Positions 14,576 through 22,494 of a stretch of 39,692 nucleotides of DNA are shown one piece after another. This DNA is from an uncultured Flavonifractor sp. (lineage in GTDB: Bacteria; Bacillota; Clostridia; Oscillospirales; Oscillospiraceae), in assembly GCF_944385615.1 (NCBI RefSeq), contig NZ_CALWXV010000022.1, positions 1-39,692 on the forward strand, in the 5' to 3' direction. A program made the translations under genes and the position numbers. Positions within the stretch are counted from its first letter, which is position 1, and each line of letters begins with the position of its first letter. Under the pieces are notes generated by a model. It ran no database searches. It was given only the letters and a program-made list of their open reading frames with translations, and was not told the DNA's origin.

Positions 14576-14847
14576 AATGGATCGCCCTGTGGCTCCTTTT
14601 CTGGAGTATCCTGGACTATGTGCTCATGGGTGTGGACAAGTGGAAGGCCAAGCGCAACCGCTGGCGGGTGCCGGAAAAGACCTTTTTTCTGGTGGCTCTC
14701 CTGGGGGGCACGCCGGGGGCCATCCTGGGCATGTACGCCTTTCACCACAAAACCCGCCACTGGTATTTCAAGTGGGGCCTGCCGGTCATGCTCATCGCCC
14801 AGCTGGCCCTGGGCGGGTGGCTGTACTGGCGCTTTTTCCTGTCCTGA
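14569..14847 (+). CDS. DUF1294 membrane protein
   Basis: 92 residues. It matches DUF1294: DYVLMGVDKWKAKRNRWRV, then ALLGGTPGAILGMYAFHHKT. Three hydrophobic segments are visible: MLKWIALWLLFWSILDYVLMG, FFLVALLGGTPGAILGMY, and GLPVMLIAQLALGGWLYW. Function unknown. ATG 14569 lies inside the end of the preceding gene, with AAAGGAG upstream. A terminator follows the stop at once. Confidence 0.9.
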   Translation: MLKWIALWLLFWSILDYVLMGVDKWKAKRNRWRVPEKTFFLVALLGGTPGAILGMYAFHHKTRHWYFKWGLPVMLIAQLALGGWLYWRFFLS

Positions 14848-14850
14848 ACA

Positions 14851-14880
14851 TGCGGAAGCCTCTGGCTTCCGTATTTTTTT
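14851..14880 (+). terminator. Rho-independent terminator of the C39-like/DUF1294 pair
   Basis: CGGAAGCC (14853-14860), TCT, GGCTTCCG (14864-14871), then TATTTTTTT. Confidence 0.9.
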
Positions 14881-14962
14881 GCAAAAATGAAGAATCTAGC
14901 CGCCGCCAATCGTATTCTCAGTGAAAGCGCTTTTCAGTCCTGATAGAAAGGATGTGACCCGT

Positions 14963-15451
14963 ATGCCCCTTACACCGGACCGGGTGGAGGCGGAACGGCT
15001 GGTAAATACCTATTCCGACCTGATTCTGCGGCTGAGCTACACCTATCTGAACAGCACCTGCGACGCCCAGGACATTTGCCAGACCGTCTTTCTTAAGCTG
15101 CTCCAGGCCCCCCGCTCGTTTGACAACACGGAACACGAGCGGGCCTGGATCATCCGCACCACCGTCAATCTCTGTAAGGACCTGCTGAAAAAACATTGGC
15201 GGCGCACCACCGTGACTTTGGACGCGGTGGAACATGTCCCCGCCCCGGAGCCCGAGGAGGGCAGCCTGACGGCCGCCCTGGAGTTGCTGCCCCCCAAATA
15301 CCGCACCGTCCTCTATCTCTATTACTACGAGGGCTATTCCGCCAAAGAGATCGCCGCCCTGCTGGGGGAAAAGCCCGCCACCATCTTTACCCGGCTGGAT
15401 CGGGGGCGGCAGAAGCTGCGGACCTATCTGGAACAGGAGGCTTTGACATGA
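14963..15451 (+). CDS. ECF-type RNA polymerase sigma factor
   Basis: 162 residues. Region 2: VEAERLVNTYSDLILRLSYTYLN, DAQDICQTVFLKLLQ and ERAWIIRTTVNLCKDLLKK. Region 4: ALELLPPKYRTVLYLYYYEGYSAKEIAALLG, then IFTRLDRGRQKLRTYL with the DNA-recognition helix. It directs RNA polymerase to a stress regulon that is not visible here. ATG 14963 follows AAAGGA; the frame runs 14 codons further upstream without a ribosome site. Its stop overlaps the partner gene start (ATGA), typical for a sigma/anti-sigma pair. Confidence 0.93.
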   Translation: MPLTPDRVEAERLVNTYSDLILRLSYTYLNSTCDAQDICQTVFLKLLQAPRSFDNTEHERAWIIRTTVNLCKDLLKKHWRRTTVTLDAVEHVPAPEPEEGSLTAALELLPPKYRTVLYLYYYEGYSAKEIAALLGEKPATIFTRLDRGRQKLRTYLEQEALT

Positions 15452-16530
15452 AACGTTATCAAGATACCATGGATTCGCTCCACTTTACCCCGGAACAGAA
15501 AGCCCGCATGGTGGATCAGCTGATGGAGGCCTCCGCGTCCCCCGTGCGGCGTCCCCACACCTTCCGCCGGGTGGCGGTGGCGGGGGTGGCCGCCGCACTG
15601 GCCCTCAGCGTGGGGGTGGCGGGGGCCACCGGCGTACTGAGTGATGTGGGGGAGAGTTTTTCCGCCCTCTTCGGTGTCTCTGCCGCCCAGACTGAGATCA
15701 TCGACCAGATCGGCTACCCCGTGGGGGCCTCGGCCACTGCTGACGGTATCACCATCACCGCCGACGCCATCGTGGGGGATACCTATTCCTATGCCATCGT
15801 CTATTCCATCGCCCGGGAGGACGGTCAGCCCCTGGTGAGCGGCCAGGTCCTGTCGGGCAGTGAGGAATATGAGGGCCGCCTGCCCCTCTCCTTTGAGGAC
15901 TACGACCTGCGGCCCAGCGGTCCGCTGGCCTCCCTCTCCGCAGGGAGCGGAGGCGGCGGCTTCTCCCACTTCTACGACGCCGACCCCACCGACAATACCA
16001 TCCAGTTTGTGACCTTCTGGACCTCCGATACCCCCATCCGCTCCGGCAAGGTCACCGCCACCTTCCGGGGCCTCTACAACACCACCGACGGCTATGAGAA
16101 CAAGACCCTGCTGACAGAGGGCCCCTGGACTCTGGAATTCACCATGGCCTTTGAGGATGCTTCCCTCTCCCTCCCCTCCGGGCAGGCGCTCCGGGTGGGG
16201 GGCATGGACGCCACCCTGGATTCCGTCACCCTCTCCCCCCTGTCCATCATGGTGGAGTACACCGTCCATCAAGAGGTACCGGAGACGGAGCGGGAAACCG
16301 GCCGGGCGGACAAGGCAACCGACCCCTACGCCCCCTTCCGGGATCTGCCCGTGGTGATCTCCTACACCGACGGCTCCACCTTGGAGATCAAGAGCGCCAA
16401 TAGCAGCATCCACTCAGGCAGCGGTCGGACTGAATGCACCAAAGGTGTGATCTTCGACACCATCCGTCCTCTGGAAGAGGTGGCCTCGGTCACCGTGGGG
16501 GATGTGGTCATCCCCGTCCCTCACCAGTGA
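15448..16530 (+). CDS. DUF4179 membrane protein, probable anti-sigma partner
   Basis: 360 residues. The short cytoplasmic N-terminus (DSLHFTPEQKARMVDQLMEA) is followed by one membrane segment (VAVAGVAAALALSVGVAGAT, about residues 42-62) and a large extracellular beta-rich DUF4179-type domain. Family members sit downstream of ECF sigma factors and are thought to hold them inactive at the membrane. The ATGA overlap with the sigma gene and the AGGAGG 7 bases before ATG 15448 support coupled synthesis. The extracytoplasmic signal is unknown. Confidence 0.82.
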   Translation: MKRYQDTMDSLHFTPEQKARMVDQLMEASASPVRRPHTFRRVAVAGVAAALALSVGVAGATGVLSDVGESFSALFGVSAAQTEIIDQIGYPVGASATADGITITADAIVGDTYSYAIVYSIAREDGQPLVSGQVLSGSEEYEGRLPLSFEDYDLRPSGPLASLSAGSGGGGFSHFYDADPTDNTIQFVTFWTSDTPIRSGKVTATFRGLYNTTDGYENKTLLTEGPWTLEFTMAFEDASLSLPSGQALRVGGMDATLDSVTLSPLSIMVEYTVHQEVPETERETGRADKATDPYAPFRDLPVVISYTDGSTLEIKSANSSIHSGSGRTECTKGVIFDTIRPLEEVASVTVGDVVIPVPHQ

Positions 16531-16535
16531 ACACA

Positions 16536-16570
16536 AGGGCCCGCCGCAGACGCGGCGGGCCCTGTTTTTC
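16536..16570 (+). terminator. Terminator of the sigma/DUF4179 operon
   Basis: AGGGCCCGCCGC (16536-16547), loop AGAC, GCGGCGGGCCCT (16552-16563), then GTTTTTC. Confidence 0.92.
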
Positions 16571-17851
16571 TTATCGCTGATACTCAAACTCCAGGTTGTA
16601 CAGGGACACGATATCCCCGTCGTGGATGCCCATCTCCTCCAACCGGTCAAAGAGGCCGGACTGACGGAGCATCTTGTCAAACCAGTTGCGGGACTCATAG
16701 TCCCCAAAGTTGACGTTGGCCATAAGCCGCTGGAGCCAGGGGCCCTCCACGATCCAGGTATCGTCTTCGTGGATGATGTTGAGGGGCTCGGACATATCCA
16801 CCTCCGGGGGCCGCTCCACATAGGTGGGCTCGTACACCGTGATGGGGGGCAGATGCTCCAGCTCCCGGGCGGCGGCAAACATCAGCTCCCGGGTACCCAG
16901 CTGGGCGGCGGCGGAGATCTCATAGAAGGGCATCCCCAGGGCCTCCACATGGGCCTTCAGGGCCTCCAATCCGGTGCGGTCGGCGGCGATGTCCACCTTG
17001 TTGCCCGCCACCAGCATAGGCCGGGAGGCCAGATCGGGGCCGTACTGCTTCAGCTCCTCCTGGATGGCCTCAAAGTCGGCCACCGGGTCCCGGCCCTCGC
17101 AGCCCGACACGTCCACCACATGGATGAGCAAGCGGCAGCGGTCGATGTGCCGCAGGAAATCGTGGCCCAGACCGGCCCCTTCTGCGGCACCCTCAATGAT
17201 GCCGGGGATATCGGCCAGCACGAAGGACACCCCCTCGTCCACATACACCACACCCAGGTTGGGGAAGAGCGTGGTAAAGTGGTAGTTGGCAATCTTGGGC
17301 CGGGCCTTGGACACCACGGAGAGCAGGGTGGACTTGCCCACGTTGGGGAAGCCCACCAGTCCCACGTCGGCCAGCAGCTTCAGCTCCAGGATGACCTGCC
17401 GCTCCTGGCCGGGCAGGCCCGCCTTGGCAAACCGGGGCACCTGCCGGGTGGGGGTGGCAAAGTGCTTATTGCCCCAGCCGCCGTTGCCCCCCTTGGCCAG
17501 CACAAAGCGGTCGGTCTCCGACATGTCGCAGATGATCTCCTGGGTCTCGGCGTCCCGCACCACGGTGCCGCGGGGCACCTTGATGACCAGGTCCTCCCCG
17601 TCCTTGCCGGAGCAGCGCTTGCCCTGGCCGTCCATGCCGTTGCCCGCCACATACTTGCGCTTGTAGCGGAAATCCATCAGGGTGGACATGTGGGGATTGA
17701 TCTCCAGGATCACATTGCCCCCCCGGCCGCCATCCCCTCCGTCGGGGCCGCCGGCGGCCACATACTTCTCCCGGTGGAAGGCCACCGCGCCGTTGCCGCC
17801 GTTGCCCGCCTTGACGGTGATGCGGGCGGTATCTACAAAGGGTGCTGCCAT
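16571..17851 (-). CDS. obgE: GTPase ObgE/CgtA
   Basis: A 426-residue Obg-family GTPase in 50S assembly, stress response and, in spore formers, sporulation initiation. The glycine-rich Obg domain opens the protein (FVDTARITVKAGNGGNG, GGDGGRGGNV). The G domain has GFPNVGKST (G1), DIPGIIEGA (G3), NKVD (G4) and the SAAAQ segment (G5). The C-terminal OCT domain ends IVSLYNLEFEYQR. AAGGAGG precedes ATG 17851. It follows rplU-prp-rpmA, the usual neighbourhood, but a terminator and a repeat pair separate them. Confidence 0.97.
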   Translation of the reverse strand: MAAPFVDTARITVKAGNGGNGAVAFHREKYVAAGGPDGGDGGRGGNVILEINPHMSTLMDFRYKRKYVAGNGMDGQGKRCSGKDGEDLVIKVPRGTVVRDAETQEIICDMSETDRFVLAKGGNGGWGNKHFATPTRQVPRFAKAGLPGQERQVILELKLLADVGLVGFPNVGKSTLLSVVSKARPKIANYHFTTLFPNLGVVYVDEGVSFVLADIPGIIEGAAEGAGLGHDFLRHIDRCRLLIHVVDVSGCEGRDPVADFEAIQEELKQYGPDLASRPMLVAGNKVDIAADRTGLEALKAHVEALGMPFYEISAAAQLGTRELMFAAARELEHLPPITVYEPTYVERPPEVDMSEPLNIIHEDDTWIVEGPWLQRLMANVNFGDYESRNWFDKMLRQSGLFDRLEEMGIHDGDIVSLYNLEFEYQR

Positions 17852-17873
17852 AAAAACCTCCTTCGTGTTTCAG

Positions 17874-17899
17874 GCGGGCGGCTGATAGCCGCCCCTACA
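17874..17899 (+). repeat. Palindromic repeat ending in CCCCTACA (copy A)
   Basis: GCGGGCGGC, TGATA, GCCGCC, CCTACA. The stem GGCGGC-type arms flank the loop TGATA. Copy B (17918-17943), read on the other strand, has the same frame with ATT/AAT in place of GCT/AGC. Confidence 0.75.
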
Positions 17900-17917
17900 T
17901 CGTCGCCGGGGCCTGTC

Positions 17918-17943
17918 TGTAGGGGCGATTATCAATCGCCCGC
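17918..17943 (-). repeat. Palindromic repeat ending in CCCCTACA (copy B)
   Basis: Read on the minus strand: GCGGGCGAT, TGATA, ATCGCC, CCTACA. It has the same length, loop and flanks as copy A with compensating stem changes. It faces copy A 18 bases away. Confidence 0.75.
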
Positions 17944-17957
17944 CGCCAATCTATCCA

Positions 17958-17993
17958 CAAAAAAGCCCCGAACGGGATTCCGTCCGGGGCTTA
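17958..17993 (-). terminator. Terminator of the rplU-prp-rpmA operon
   Basis: Minus strand: AAGCCCCGGACGG, loop AAT, CCCGTTCGGGGCTT, then TTTTG. It lies about 20 bases beyond the rpmA stop. Confidence 0.88.
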
Positions 17994-18014
17994 GTGTACC
18001 CATATTTGGGGCAA

Positions 18015-18299
18015 TTACTGGGAGATCTCCACGATAGAGACCTGCTTGCGGTCCTTGCCCAGGCGCTCAAACTTCACGCGGCCGCTCTTGAGGGCGAACA
18101 GGGTATCGTCGCTGCCCTTGCCCACGTTGACGCCGGGATGGATATGGGTGCCCCGCTGGCGGACCAGGATGTTGCCGGCCAGAACGAACTGACCGTCGCC
18201 CCGCTTCACGCCCAGACGCTTGGCCTCGGAATCGCGGCCGTTACGGGTGGAGCCCACGCCCTTTTTATGGGCGAAGAACTGAAGACCGATGTTCAGCAT
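18015..18299 (-). CDS. rpmA: 50S ribosomal protein L27
   Basis: 94 residues. The N-terminus [14 protein letters not shown] carries the Firmicutes extension that the protease Prp cuts after LQFFA, exposing the mature AHKKG end that reaches the peptidyl-transferase centre. The core ([22 protein letters not shown]) is typical. GAGGTG precedes ATG 18299. Third gene of rplU-prp-rpmA. Confidence 0.97.
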   Translation of the reverse strand: MLNIGLQFFAHKKGVGSTRNGRDSEAKRLGVKRGDGQFVLAGNILVRQRGTHIHPGVNVGKGSDDTLFALKSGRVKFERLGKDRKQVSIVEISQ

Positions 18300-18348
18300 G
18301 GTGTCACACCTCCAAACTTGTGTGTTAAAAGCTTACCGTGGGGAGAGG

Positions 18349-18681
18349 TCAATCCTCCTCCACCACGAGAATGTGTTCGGGATATTCCTCGTGCAGACTG
18401 GCAAAGTGGACCATGAGGGCGGTCAGAAGGGTCTGACAGGTGCTCTCGCTGGTCTGGCTCAGCCCGCCGGGGATGCGCAGGGAGACGGAGGCGTCCCGCT
18501 CCTTCACCTTCACGGTCGCCCCCAGGCCCAGCACGTCGTTGACGGCGCACTCGGTCAGGCGGACGGCGCTGGTGACGGCGGCACAGACGATGTCGCTCCC
18601 CGCCTCGGCGTAACCGCTGTGGCCCTTCACAGTGAAGCCCACGATGCGGTCCCCCTCCATGTGAAAAGAGACGGTGGTCAT
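18349..18681 (-). CDS. prp: Ribosomal-processing cysteine protease Prp
   Basis: 110 residues. The active-site block GHSGYAEAGSDIVCAAVTSA has the His and Cys in the spacing of the Prp family. It removes the N-terminal extension of L27, whose gene follows. It starts two bases after the rplU stop with no strong ribosome site of its own, so coupling to rplU translation is likely. Confidence 0.93.
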   Translation of the reverse strand: MTTVSFHMEGDRIVGFTVKGHSGYAEAGSDIVCAAVTSAVRLTECAVNDVLGLGATVKVKERDASVSLRIPGGLSQTSESTCQTLLTALMVHFASLHEEYPEHILVVEED

Positions 18682-18683
18682 TC

Positions 18684-18995
18684 TTACAGGGAGATGGCGC
18701 CGATGGTCACCTTGGTGTAGGGCTGACGATGGCCCTGACGCTTCCGGTAGCCCTTCTTGGGCTTATACTTGAAGACCAGGATCTTCTTGCCCTTGCCGTT
18801 CTTCACCACGGAGGCGTCCACCTTGGCGCCCTCCACCACGGGAGTGCCCACGGTGATCTTGTCCCCGTCGATGACAGCCAGGACCTTGTCGAAGGTCACG
18901 TTGTCTCCGGCCTCGTTGGGCAGCTTCTCGATGAAGAGGGTATCGCCCTCGGTCACCTTGTACTGCTTGCCGCCGGTCTCGATGATCGCATGCAT
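18684..18995 (-). CDS. rplU: 50S ribosomal protein L21
   Basis: 103 residues: [18 protein letters not shown] at the start and [17 protein letters not shown] at the RNA-binding C-terminus. First gene of rplU-prp-rpmA. AAGGAG lies 11 bases before ATG 18995. A leader of about 210 bases with an attenuator-like hairpin precedes it. Confidence 0.97.
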   Translation of the reverse strand: MHAIIETGGKQYKVTEGDTLFIEKLPNEAGDNVTFDKVLAVIDGDKITVGTPVVEGAKVDASVVKNGKGKKILVFKYKPKKGYRKRQGHRQPYTKVTIGAISL

Positions 18996-19207
18996 GTAGT
19001 TTTCAACTCCTTCATTACGGGCTCGCTGTCGGGGGAGGAAGCGCGCAGGCCGTGAGCAGGGGAGCTAAGGAAGTGCGCAGGCGAAAAAACAGGCTGGCCG
19101 CAGGCCAGCGGCATTTTTCGCGGAGCACGTACTTAGCGACCCGGCCGCGAACGTGCCGGAGCGTGACATCACGCAGGGCTTCACTTTCAATCCCATTCAA
19201 AGCGGCT
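18996..19207 (-). ncRNA. 5' leader of the rplU operon (L21-leader type)
   Basis: About 210 transcribed bases lie between the promoter (-10 at 19213-19218) and the rplU start, with no supported gene. They contain several GC-rich dyads and one terminator-like hairpin (19084-19109). In Firmicutes rplU is preceded by a conserved L21 leader thought to mediate autoregulation. Placement and terminator fit, but a match to the known motif was not computed. Confidence 0.55.
19084..19109 (-). terminator. Attenuator-like terminator in the rplU leader
   Basis: Minus strand: GCTGGCC (19103-19109), loop TGC, GGCCAGC (19093-19099), then CTGTTTTTT. It stands some 90 bases before the rplU start codon. Confidence 0.75.
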
Positions 19208-19212
19208 GTGAT

Positions 19213-19241
19213 ATTATATCAGCGCAACCTCTAAAAGTCAA
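19213..19241 (-). promoter_or_regulatory. Promoter of the rplU-prp-rpmA operon
   Basis: Minus strand: -35 TTGACT (19236-19241), 17-bp spacer, -10 TATAAT (19213-19218). Confidence 0.88.
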
Positions 19242-19271
19242 GCAATTTCCCGCTTTTTTGCATAATTTCCG

Positions 19272-20318
19272 TCAGCGCAGCACCGCCCAGCTGCCCTCGC
19301 CGGTACCCTGGGCCACAATGGGCACGATCTCCAGCCCCTCGATGGTGGGAAGGGTCTGTCCGTCGGGCACCGCCACAAAGACCCGGTCGGCATACTGCTT
19401 CAGCAGGTCCAGGGTCAGGCCGCTGCCGTCGGAGGTGCCGTTGAGCACGCTGAGGCTGGTCACCACCGACACCTTCAGCTCCGGGTAGCCGGCCAGGGCG
19501 GTCTCCAGCTGCTGGAAAAACGTGGTCATATCCGCCGTCAGGTTGGCGGAATTATAATTGCTGTCCCCCTTGATGCTGTCCAGATTGCCCCGGGTGGGGA
19601 ACCCGCAGTTGTCCAGCAGCAGCTCGTCAAAGCCCAGGGCGGCCGCCTCCTGGCACAGCCCGGTGACATACTGCCGCACCTCCGCCGAGGCGGGGCTGGT
19701 CCACCGGACGCCCTCGTCGTCCCAGTAGTTGCCCCCCGAGCTGTGGACCGACAGGCTCCGGTTCCACTGGGGCAGAATGTCGTCCCGGAAACAGGAGAGA
19801 TAGGCCACCGTGTAAAGCTCTCCGCCGTTGGCCTGCTGGATGGCCTGATTCACCGCCCCGTCGGCGGCGTTCAGGTCATATTCCAGAGCAAAACTTTGCT
19901 GAGATTGGTAGGCCAGCTCCCCGTCGGTGTCCTTCAGGGCAAAGATGGCGGCGGCAGCCCCGGCGCTCTCCGCCTGGGTCTGGGCGGTGCCGCCGGTCAG
20001 ATCGGACAGGGACAGTTCCACGCCCCGGAAGGTGGTCTGTGTCTCCGCCTCAGGCGTGGCGGTGGCAGACGGGTCGGGGGTGGGGGTGGTAAATTGCAGG
20101 GGGGCGGTGCTGTCGGGCGGATTGTCGTCCTCCGTTTTCTGGAATAAGGGGGGCAAATCAATCCGCACACCGTCGCTGGAATAGTGGATGTAGGGTTCCA
20201 GGAAAAACAGGGCCGCCAGGGACAGCATCAGTATAATCAGCAACGCAGTGATTAAAATCAGCAGCACGGTACGCCCTCTCCGGCGCCCATGATAGGAATC
20301 GTAACCATTCCTCCTCAT
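19272..20318 (-). CDS. Membrane-anchored DUF4015-like putative glycoside hydrolase
   Basis: 348 residues. The basic N-terminus (HGRRRGR) and one membrane segment (TVLLILITALLIILMLSLAA, about residues 17-36) anchor it with the body outside. A Pro/Thr-rich linker follows. The C-terminal part resembles a TIM-barrel glycoside hydrolase of the DUF4015 kind: WTSPASAEVRQYVTGLCQEA, then LGFDELLLDNCGFP, the family's conserved GFDE...D..FP pattern. Substrate unknown; a cell-wall glycan is possible. The assigned ATG follows AGAGGT. It ends just before the rplU promoter. Confidence 0.7.
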   Translation of the reverse strand: MRRNGYDSYHGRRRGRTVLLILITALLIILMLSLAALFFLEPYIHYSSDGVRIDLPPLFQKTEDDNPPDSTAPLQFTTPTPDPSATATPEAETQTTFRGVELSLSDLTGGTAQTQAESAGAAAAIFALKDTDGELAYQSQQSFALEYDLNAADGAVNQAIQQANGGELYTVAYLSCFRDDILPQWNRSLSVHSSGGNYWDDEGVRWTSPASAEVRQYVTGLCQEAAALGFDELLLDNCGFPTRGNLDSIKGDSNYNSANLTADMTTFFQQLETALAGYPELKVSVVTSLSVLNGTSDGSGLTLDLLKQYADRVFVAVPDGQTLPTIEGLEIVPIVAQGTGEGSWAVLR

Positions 20319-20430
20319 AACAGGATACCTCTCTTCTCTTCCTCACTCTGATCCAGGCGCCCGAACAGGGCTGGGCGCCTGTCCGTACAACAGGCAGCCG
20401 CCACCGTAGGTACGGGAGCGGCACTGTGGG

Positions 20431-20868
20431 TCACTTGTTCTTCTCCTCCACCTGGTTCAGGGCCTCCTCCAGTTTCTGGAGGGCGGAGGCCACCAGAGCC
20501 CGGTCCTCCTCCGACATGTGCTCCATCAGGGTGGAAAAATAGCTGCGCACGTCGGTGGCGGCCTTATCCCGCAGGGCGGCGTACTTTTCCGTGGCGCTGA
20601 CATAGATCACCCGGCGGTCGGTCTCGCTGCGCTGCCGTTTGGCCAGGCCCAGCTTTTCCAGCCGGTCCACAATGCCGGAAACTGTGCTGTTGGCGCTGCC
20701 GGTGCGCTCGGCCAGGGTGCTGATGGGCACCGGTCCGTCCTCCCCCAGCACCGTGAGCACCATGGCCTGGGGAAAGGTCAGGTCCATGCGCCCAAAGTGG
20801 CTGCGAAACTGCTGGGACATGTGCTGGGTGACCCGGAGGTAGGATATAAAGAGGTTGCCTTTTTCCAT
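20431..20868 (-). CDS. MarR family transcriptional regulator
   Basis: 145 residues with the MarR winged helix: LTFPQAMVLTVLGEDGPVPISTLAERTGSANSTVSGIVDRLEKLGLAKRQ (recognition helix) and the wing SETDRRVIYVSATEK. It is a dimeric DNA-binding regulator with unknown ligand and targets. AAAGGAG precedes ATG 20868. It lies 41 bases after the SLH gene and about 110 before the DUF4015-like gene, so these could form one transcript. A 9-bp GC-rich dyad (20354-20381) follows its stop, without a T-run. Confidence 0.93.
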   Translation of the reverse strand: MEKGNLFISYLRVTQHMSQQFRSHFGRMDLTFPQAMVLTVLGEDGPVPISTLAERTGSANSTVSGIVDRLEKLGLAKRQRSETDRRVIYVSATEKYAALRDKAATDVRSYFSTLMEHMSEEDRALVASALQKLEEALNQVEEKNK

Positions 20869-20909
20869 GGGAGGTTCTCCTTTCTATATTGGGCGGAGAC
20901 AATAGGCCG

Positions 20910-21524
20910 TCAACCCATCGCCTCGGTATTCATCCGCTGTAAAATGACTGCCAGCTGCGCCCGGGTGGTGGAGCCTTTGGGGGAGATCTTACCGTTGCTC
21001 CCCTCCAGCCAGCCCATACCGATGGCGTGGGCCACCCCGTCTTTTGCCCAAGCGGCCACCTGATTGGCGTCGCTGTACAGGTTCAGCGCGCCCTCCGCCA
21101 GGGTACGCCCCTTGTACTCATCGTAGCGGGTGAGGATCACCGCCAGCTCCTGCCGGGTCACCACCCCGTCGCTGAAGGCGCCCTTGTCGGTCCCCTGGAT
21201 GATCTTTGCCTCACAGGCCCAGTTGGCGGCGGCGGCATACCAGCTGTCCGGCGCCACGTCGGGGAAGTGATTTTGTTGGGCGGGGGTGGGCTGTCCCTCC
21301 ATCCGCCACAGAGCCACGGCCACCGTGGCCTTGGTCACCGCGCCGTTGGGGGCAAACAGGGTGTCGCTCACGCCGGTCATCCATCCCTGCTCCACCGCTT
21401 CCTGTACCGCCGACTCATACCAGGACCCGGCGCTCACATCGGTAAAACCCGCCGCCGCGGCAGGCAGGACCAGGCCGGTACATAGGGTCAAGGCGCACAT
21501 CAGCGCCGCAAATTTTCGTTTCAA
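20910..21524 (-). CDS. Secreted protein of three SLH domains
   Basis: 204 residues: a signal peptide (LKRKFAALMCALTLCTGLVLPAAAAG) followed by three S-layer homology domains (FTDVSAGSWYESAVQEAVEQGWMTG; FPDVAPDSWYAAAANWACEAKIIQG; YSDANQVAAWAKDGVAHAIGMGWLEG), each with the TRxExxxxL-like repeat end. SLH domains bind secondary cell-wall polymers. There is no other domain, so it may be an adaptor or structural surface protein. No ATG is available: TTG 21524 with GGAAGGAG upstream is chosen over TTG 21548. The leader is about 170 bases. Confidence 0.9.
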   Translation of the reverse strand: MKRKFAALMCALTLCTGLVLPAAAAGFTDVSAGSWYESAVQEAVEQGWMTGVSDTLFAPNGAVTKATVAVALWRMEGQPTPAQQNHFPDVAPDSWYAAAANWACEAKIIQGTDKGAFSDGVVTRQELAVILTRYDEYKGRTLAEGALNLYSDANQVAAWAKDGVAHAIGMGWLEGSNGKISPKGSTTRAQLAVILQRMNTEAMG

Positions 21525-21695
21525 CTGGGTCCACTCCTTCCGTTCCAATACCGTTATCGATCAAAATACGGACAGACAAGCCGTATGCGCCCCATCCGCC
21601 AACGGTTTTTCGTCCGTTTTCTATTCCATCATGGTGATGAATATTCTTCATTTTACGATACGTATTTTAAAAAACTGTGAACACAAAAGGACCCA

Positions 21696-21724
21696 ATTAT
21701 AAATTATTCCATAAGAAGCGATAA
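21696..21724 (-). promoter_or_regulatory. Candidate promoter of the SLH gene
   Basis: Minus strand: -35 TTATCG (21719-21724), 17-bp spacer, -10 TATAAT (21696-21701). The -10 is perfect, the -35 weak. The AT-rich leader between it and the TTG start has no gene. Confidence 0.5.
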
Positions 21725-21747
21725 GCCGGCACTAGAGCGGCGCCCAC

Positions 21748-21803
21748 AAAAAGAAAAAACTTCCAGCCGAAGGTGAGCGCCCGCTCGCCTCCGCCGGAAG
21801 TTT
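21748..21803 (-). terminator. Terminator of the DUF2508-bofA operon
   Basis: Minus strand: AAACTTCCGGC... pairs with ...GCTGGAAGTTT around an inner GGCGAGCGGGCGCTC dyad, followed by TTTCTTTTT. Confidence 0.85.
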
Positions 21804-21815
21804 GATTGTGGGTTT

Positions 21816-22088
21816 TTATGGGGCCAGCACCCAGTCCAGGGCCACCAGCAGGCCCAGACCGGGCGCGCCCAGCACCCCCAGCACCAGGGCGTTGGTCAGG
21901 TTGACCCCCAGACACAGGCCCACCGGGCCGCCGGCCCAGCTCAGGATGTAGAGCACCCCCAGCCCCACCCCGGTCCGGGCGGCCAGCCGCATGAGCCAGC
22001 CCAGGGGCCGGCGCAGCACCGCCAGCAGCAGCACCAGCAAAAGCCCGCCCACGATCCAGGGCAGGGCCTGGAGCAGAGGATCTACCAC
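21816..22088 (-). CDS. bofA: BofA family sigma-K processing inhibitor
   Basis: 90 residues with several membrane segments (ALPWIVGGLLLVLLLAVL, GVGLGVLYILSWAGG, NALVLGVLGAPGLGLLVALDWVL). The GVNLTNALVLGVLGAPG motif is the BofA signature. In spore formers BofA holds the intramembrane protease SpoIVFB inactive until forespore signalling; some Clostridia keep it without that full pathway. The start is GTG 22088: AGGAGG lies 8 bases upstream, whereas the ATG at 22142 has no such site. It follows DUF2508, the usual order. Confidence 0.87.
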   Translation of the reverse strand: MVDPLLQALPWIVGGLLLVLLLAVLRRPLGWLMRLAARTGVGLGVLYILSWAGGPVGLCLGVNLTNALVLGVLGAPGLGLLVALDWVLAP

Positions 22089-22141
22089 CGCCCCCACCTC
22101 CTTTTCCTTTGCCAGGACCTTGGCGGCGGGGCAGGACCCCA

Positions 22142-22396
22142 TTATCCGGTGCGGGCCGCTGCCGCTCCATCCAGCTCCTTGAGCTGCCGCAGCAGATAGG
22201 AGTGGCGGGATTGCAGGGCGTTGATCTCAAAGACATAGGACTCGATCAGGTCTGGGTCCCGGGCGTCGTTAAAGCCCTGGTAGGCCTGGGTGATGAGGGC
22301 GCGTGTCTGGGTCACGCCCTCCAGCAGGAGACGGCGGATCTCTTCTTCCTGGCTCTCCCGCCGGCGCAGGGCAAAGCGCTTGATGGCGTCCGGCAT
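22142..22396 (-). CDS. DUF2508 (YaaL-like) protein
   Basis: 84 residues, helical and highly charged at the N-terminus (FALRRRESQEEEIRRLLLEG), with DLIESYVFEINALQSRHSYLLRQLKELD typical of DUF2508. In B. subtilis the order is recR-yaaL-bofA; here yaaL-bofA is kept without recR. Function unknown. AAGGAGG precedes ATG 22396. Confidence 0.87.
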   Translation of the reverse strand: MPDAIKRFALRRRESQEEEIRRLLLEGVTQTRALITQAYQGFNDARDPDLIESYVFEINALQSRHSYLLRQLKELDGAAAARTG

Positions 22397-22494
22397 ACGG
22401 TCTCCTCCTTGCTTCGGGCTGTTACCCGTTTTATCCTATGTCCAGTTTGGGCAATTATGCCCCGTTCTATACCGTTTTTTTCCTGATAATTTCG

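Noticed and set aside
14922-14936. cre-like (CcpA) palindrome TGAAAGCGCTTTTCA before the sigma gene
   Set aside because: One base too long against the cre consensus; a chance palindrome is as likely, so not listed as a site.
19015-19200. 61-codon minus-strand frame upstream of rplU
   Set aside because: Lies inside the untranslated leader and overlaps the attenuator hairpin; no ribosome site.
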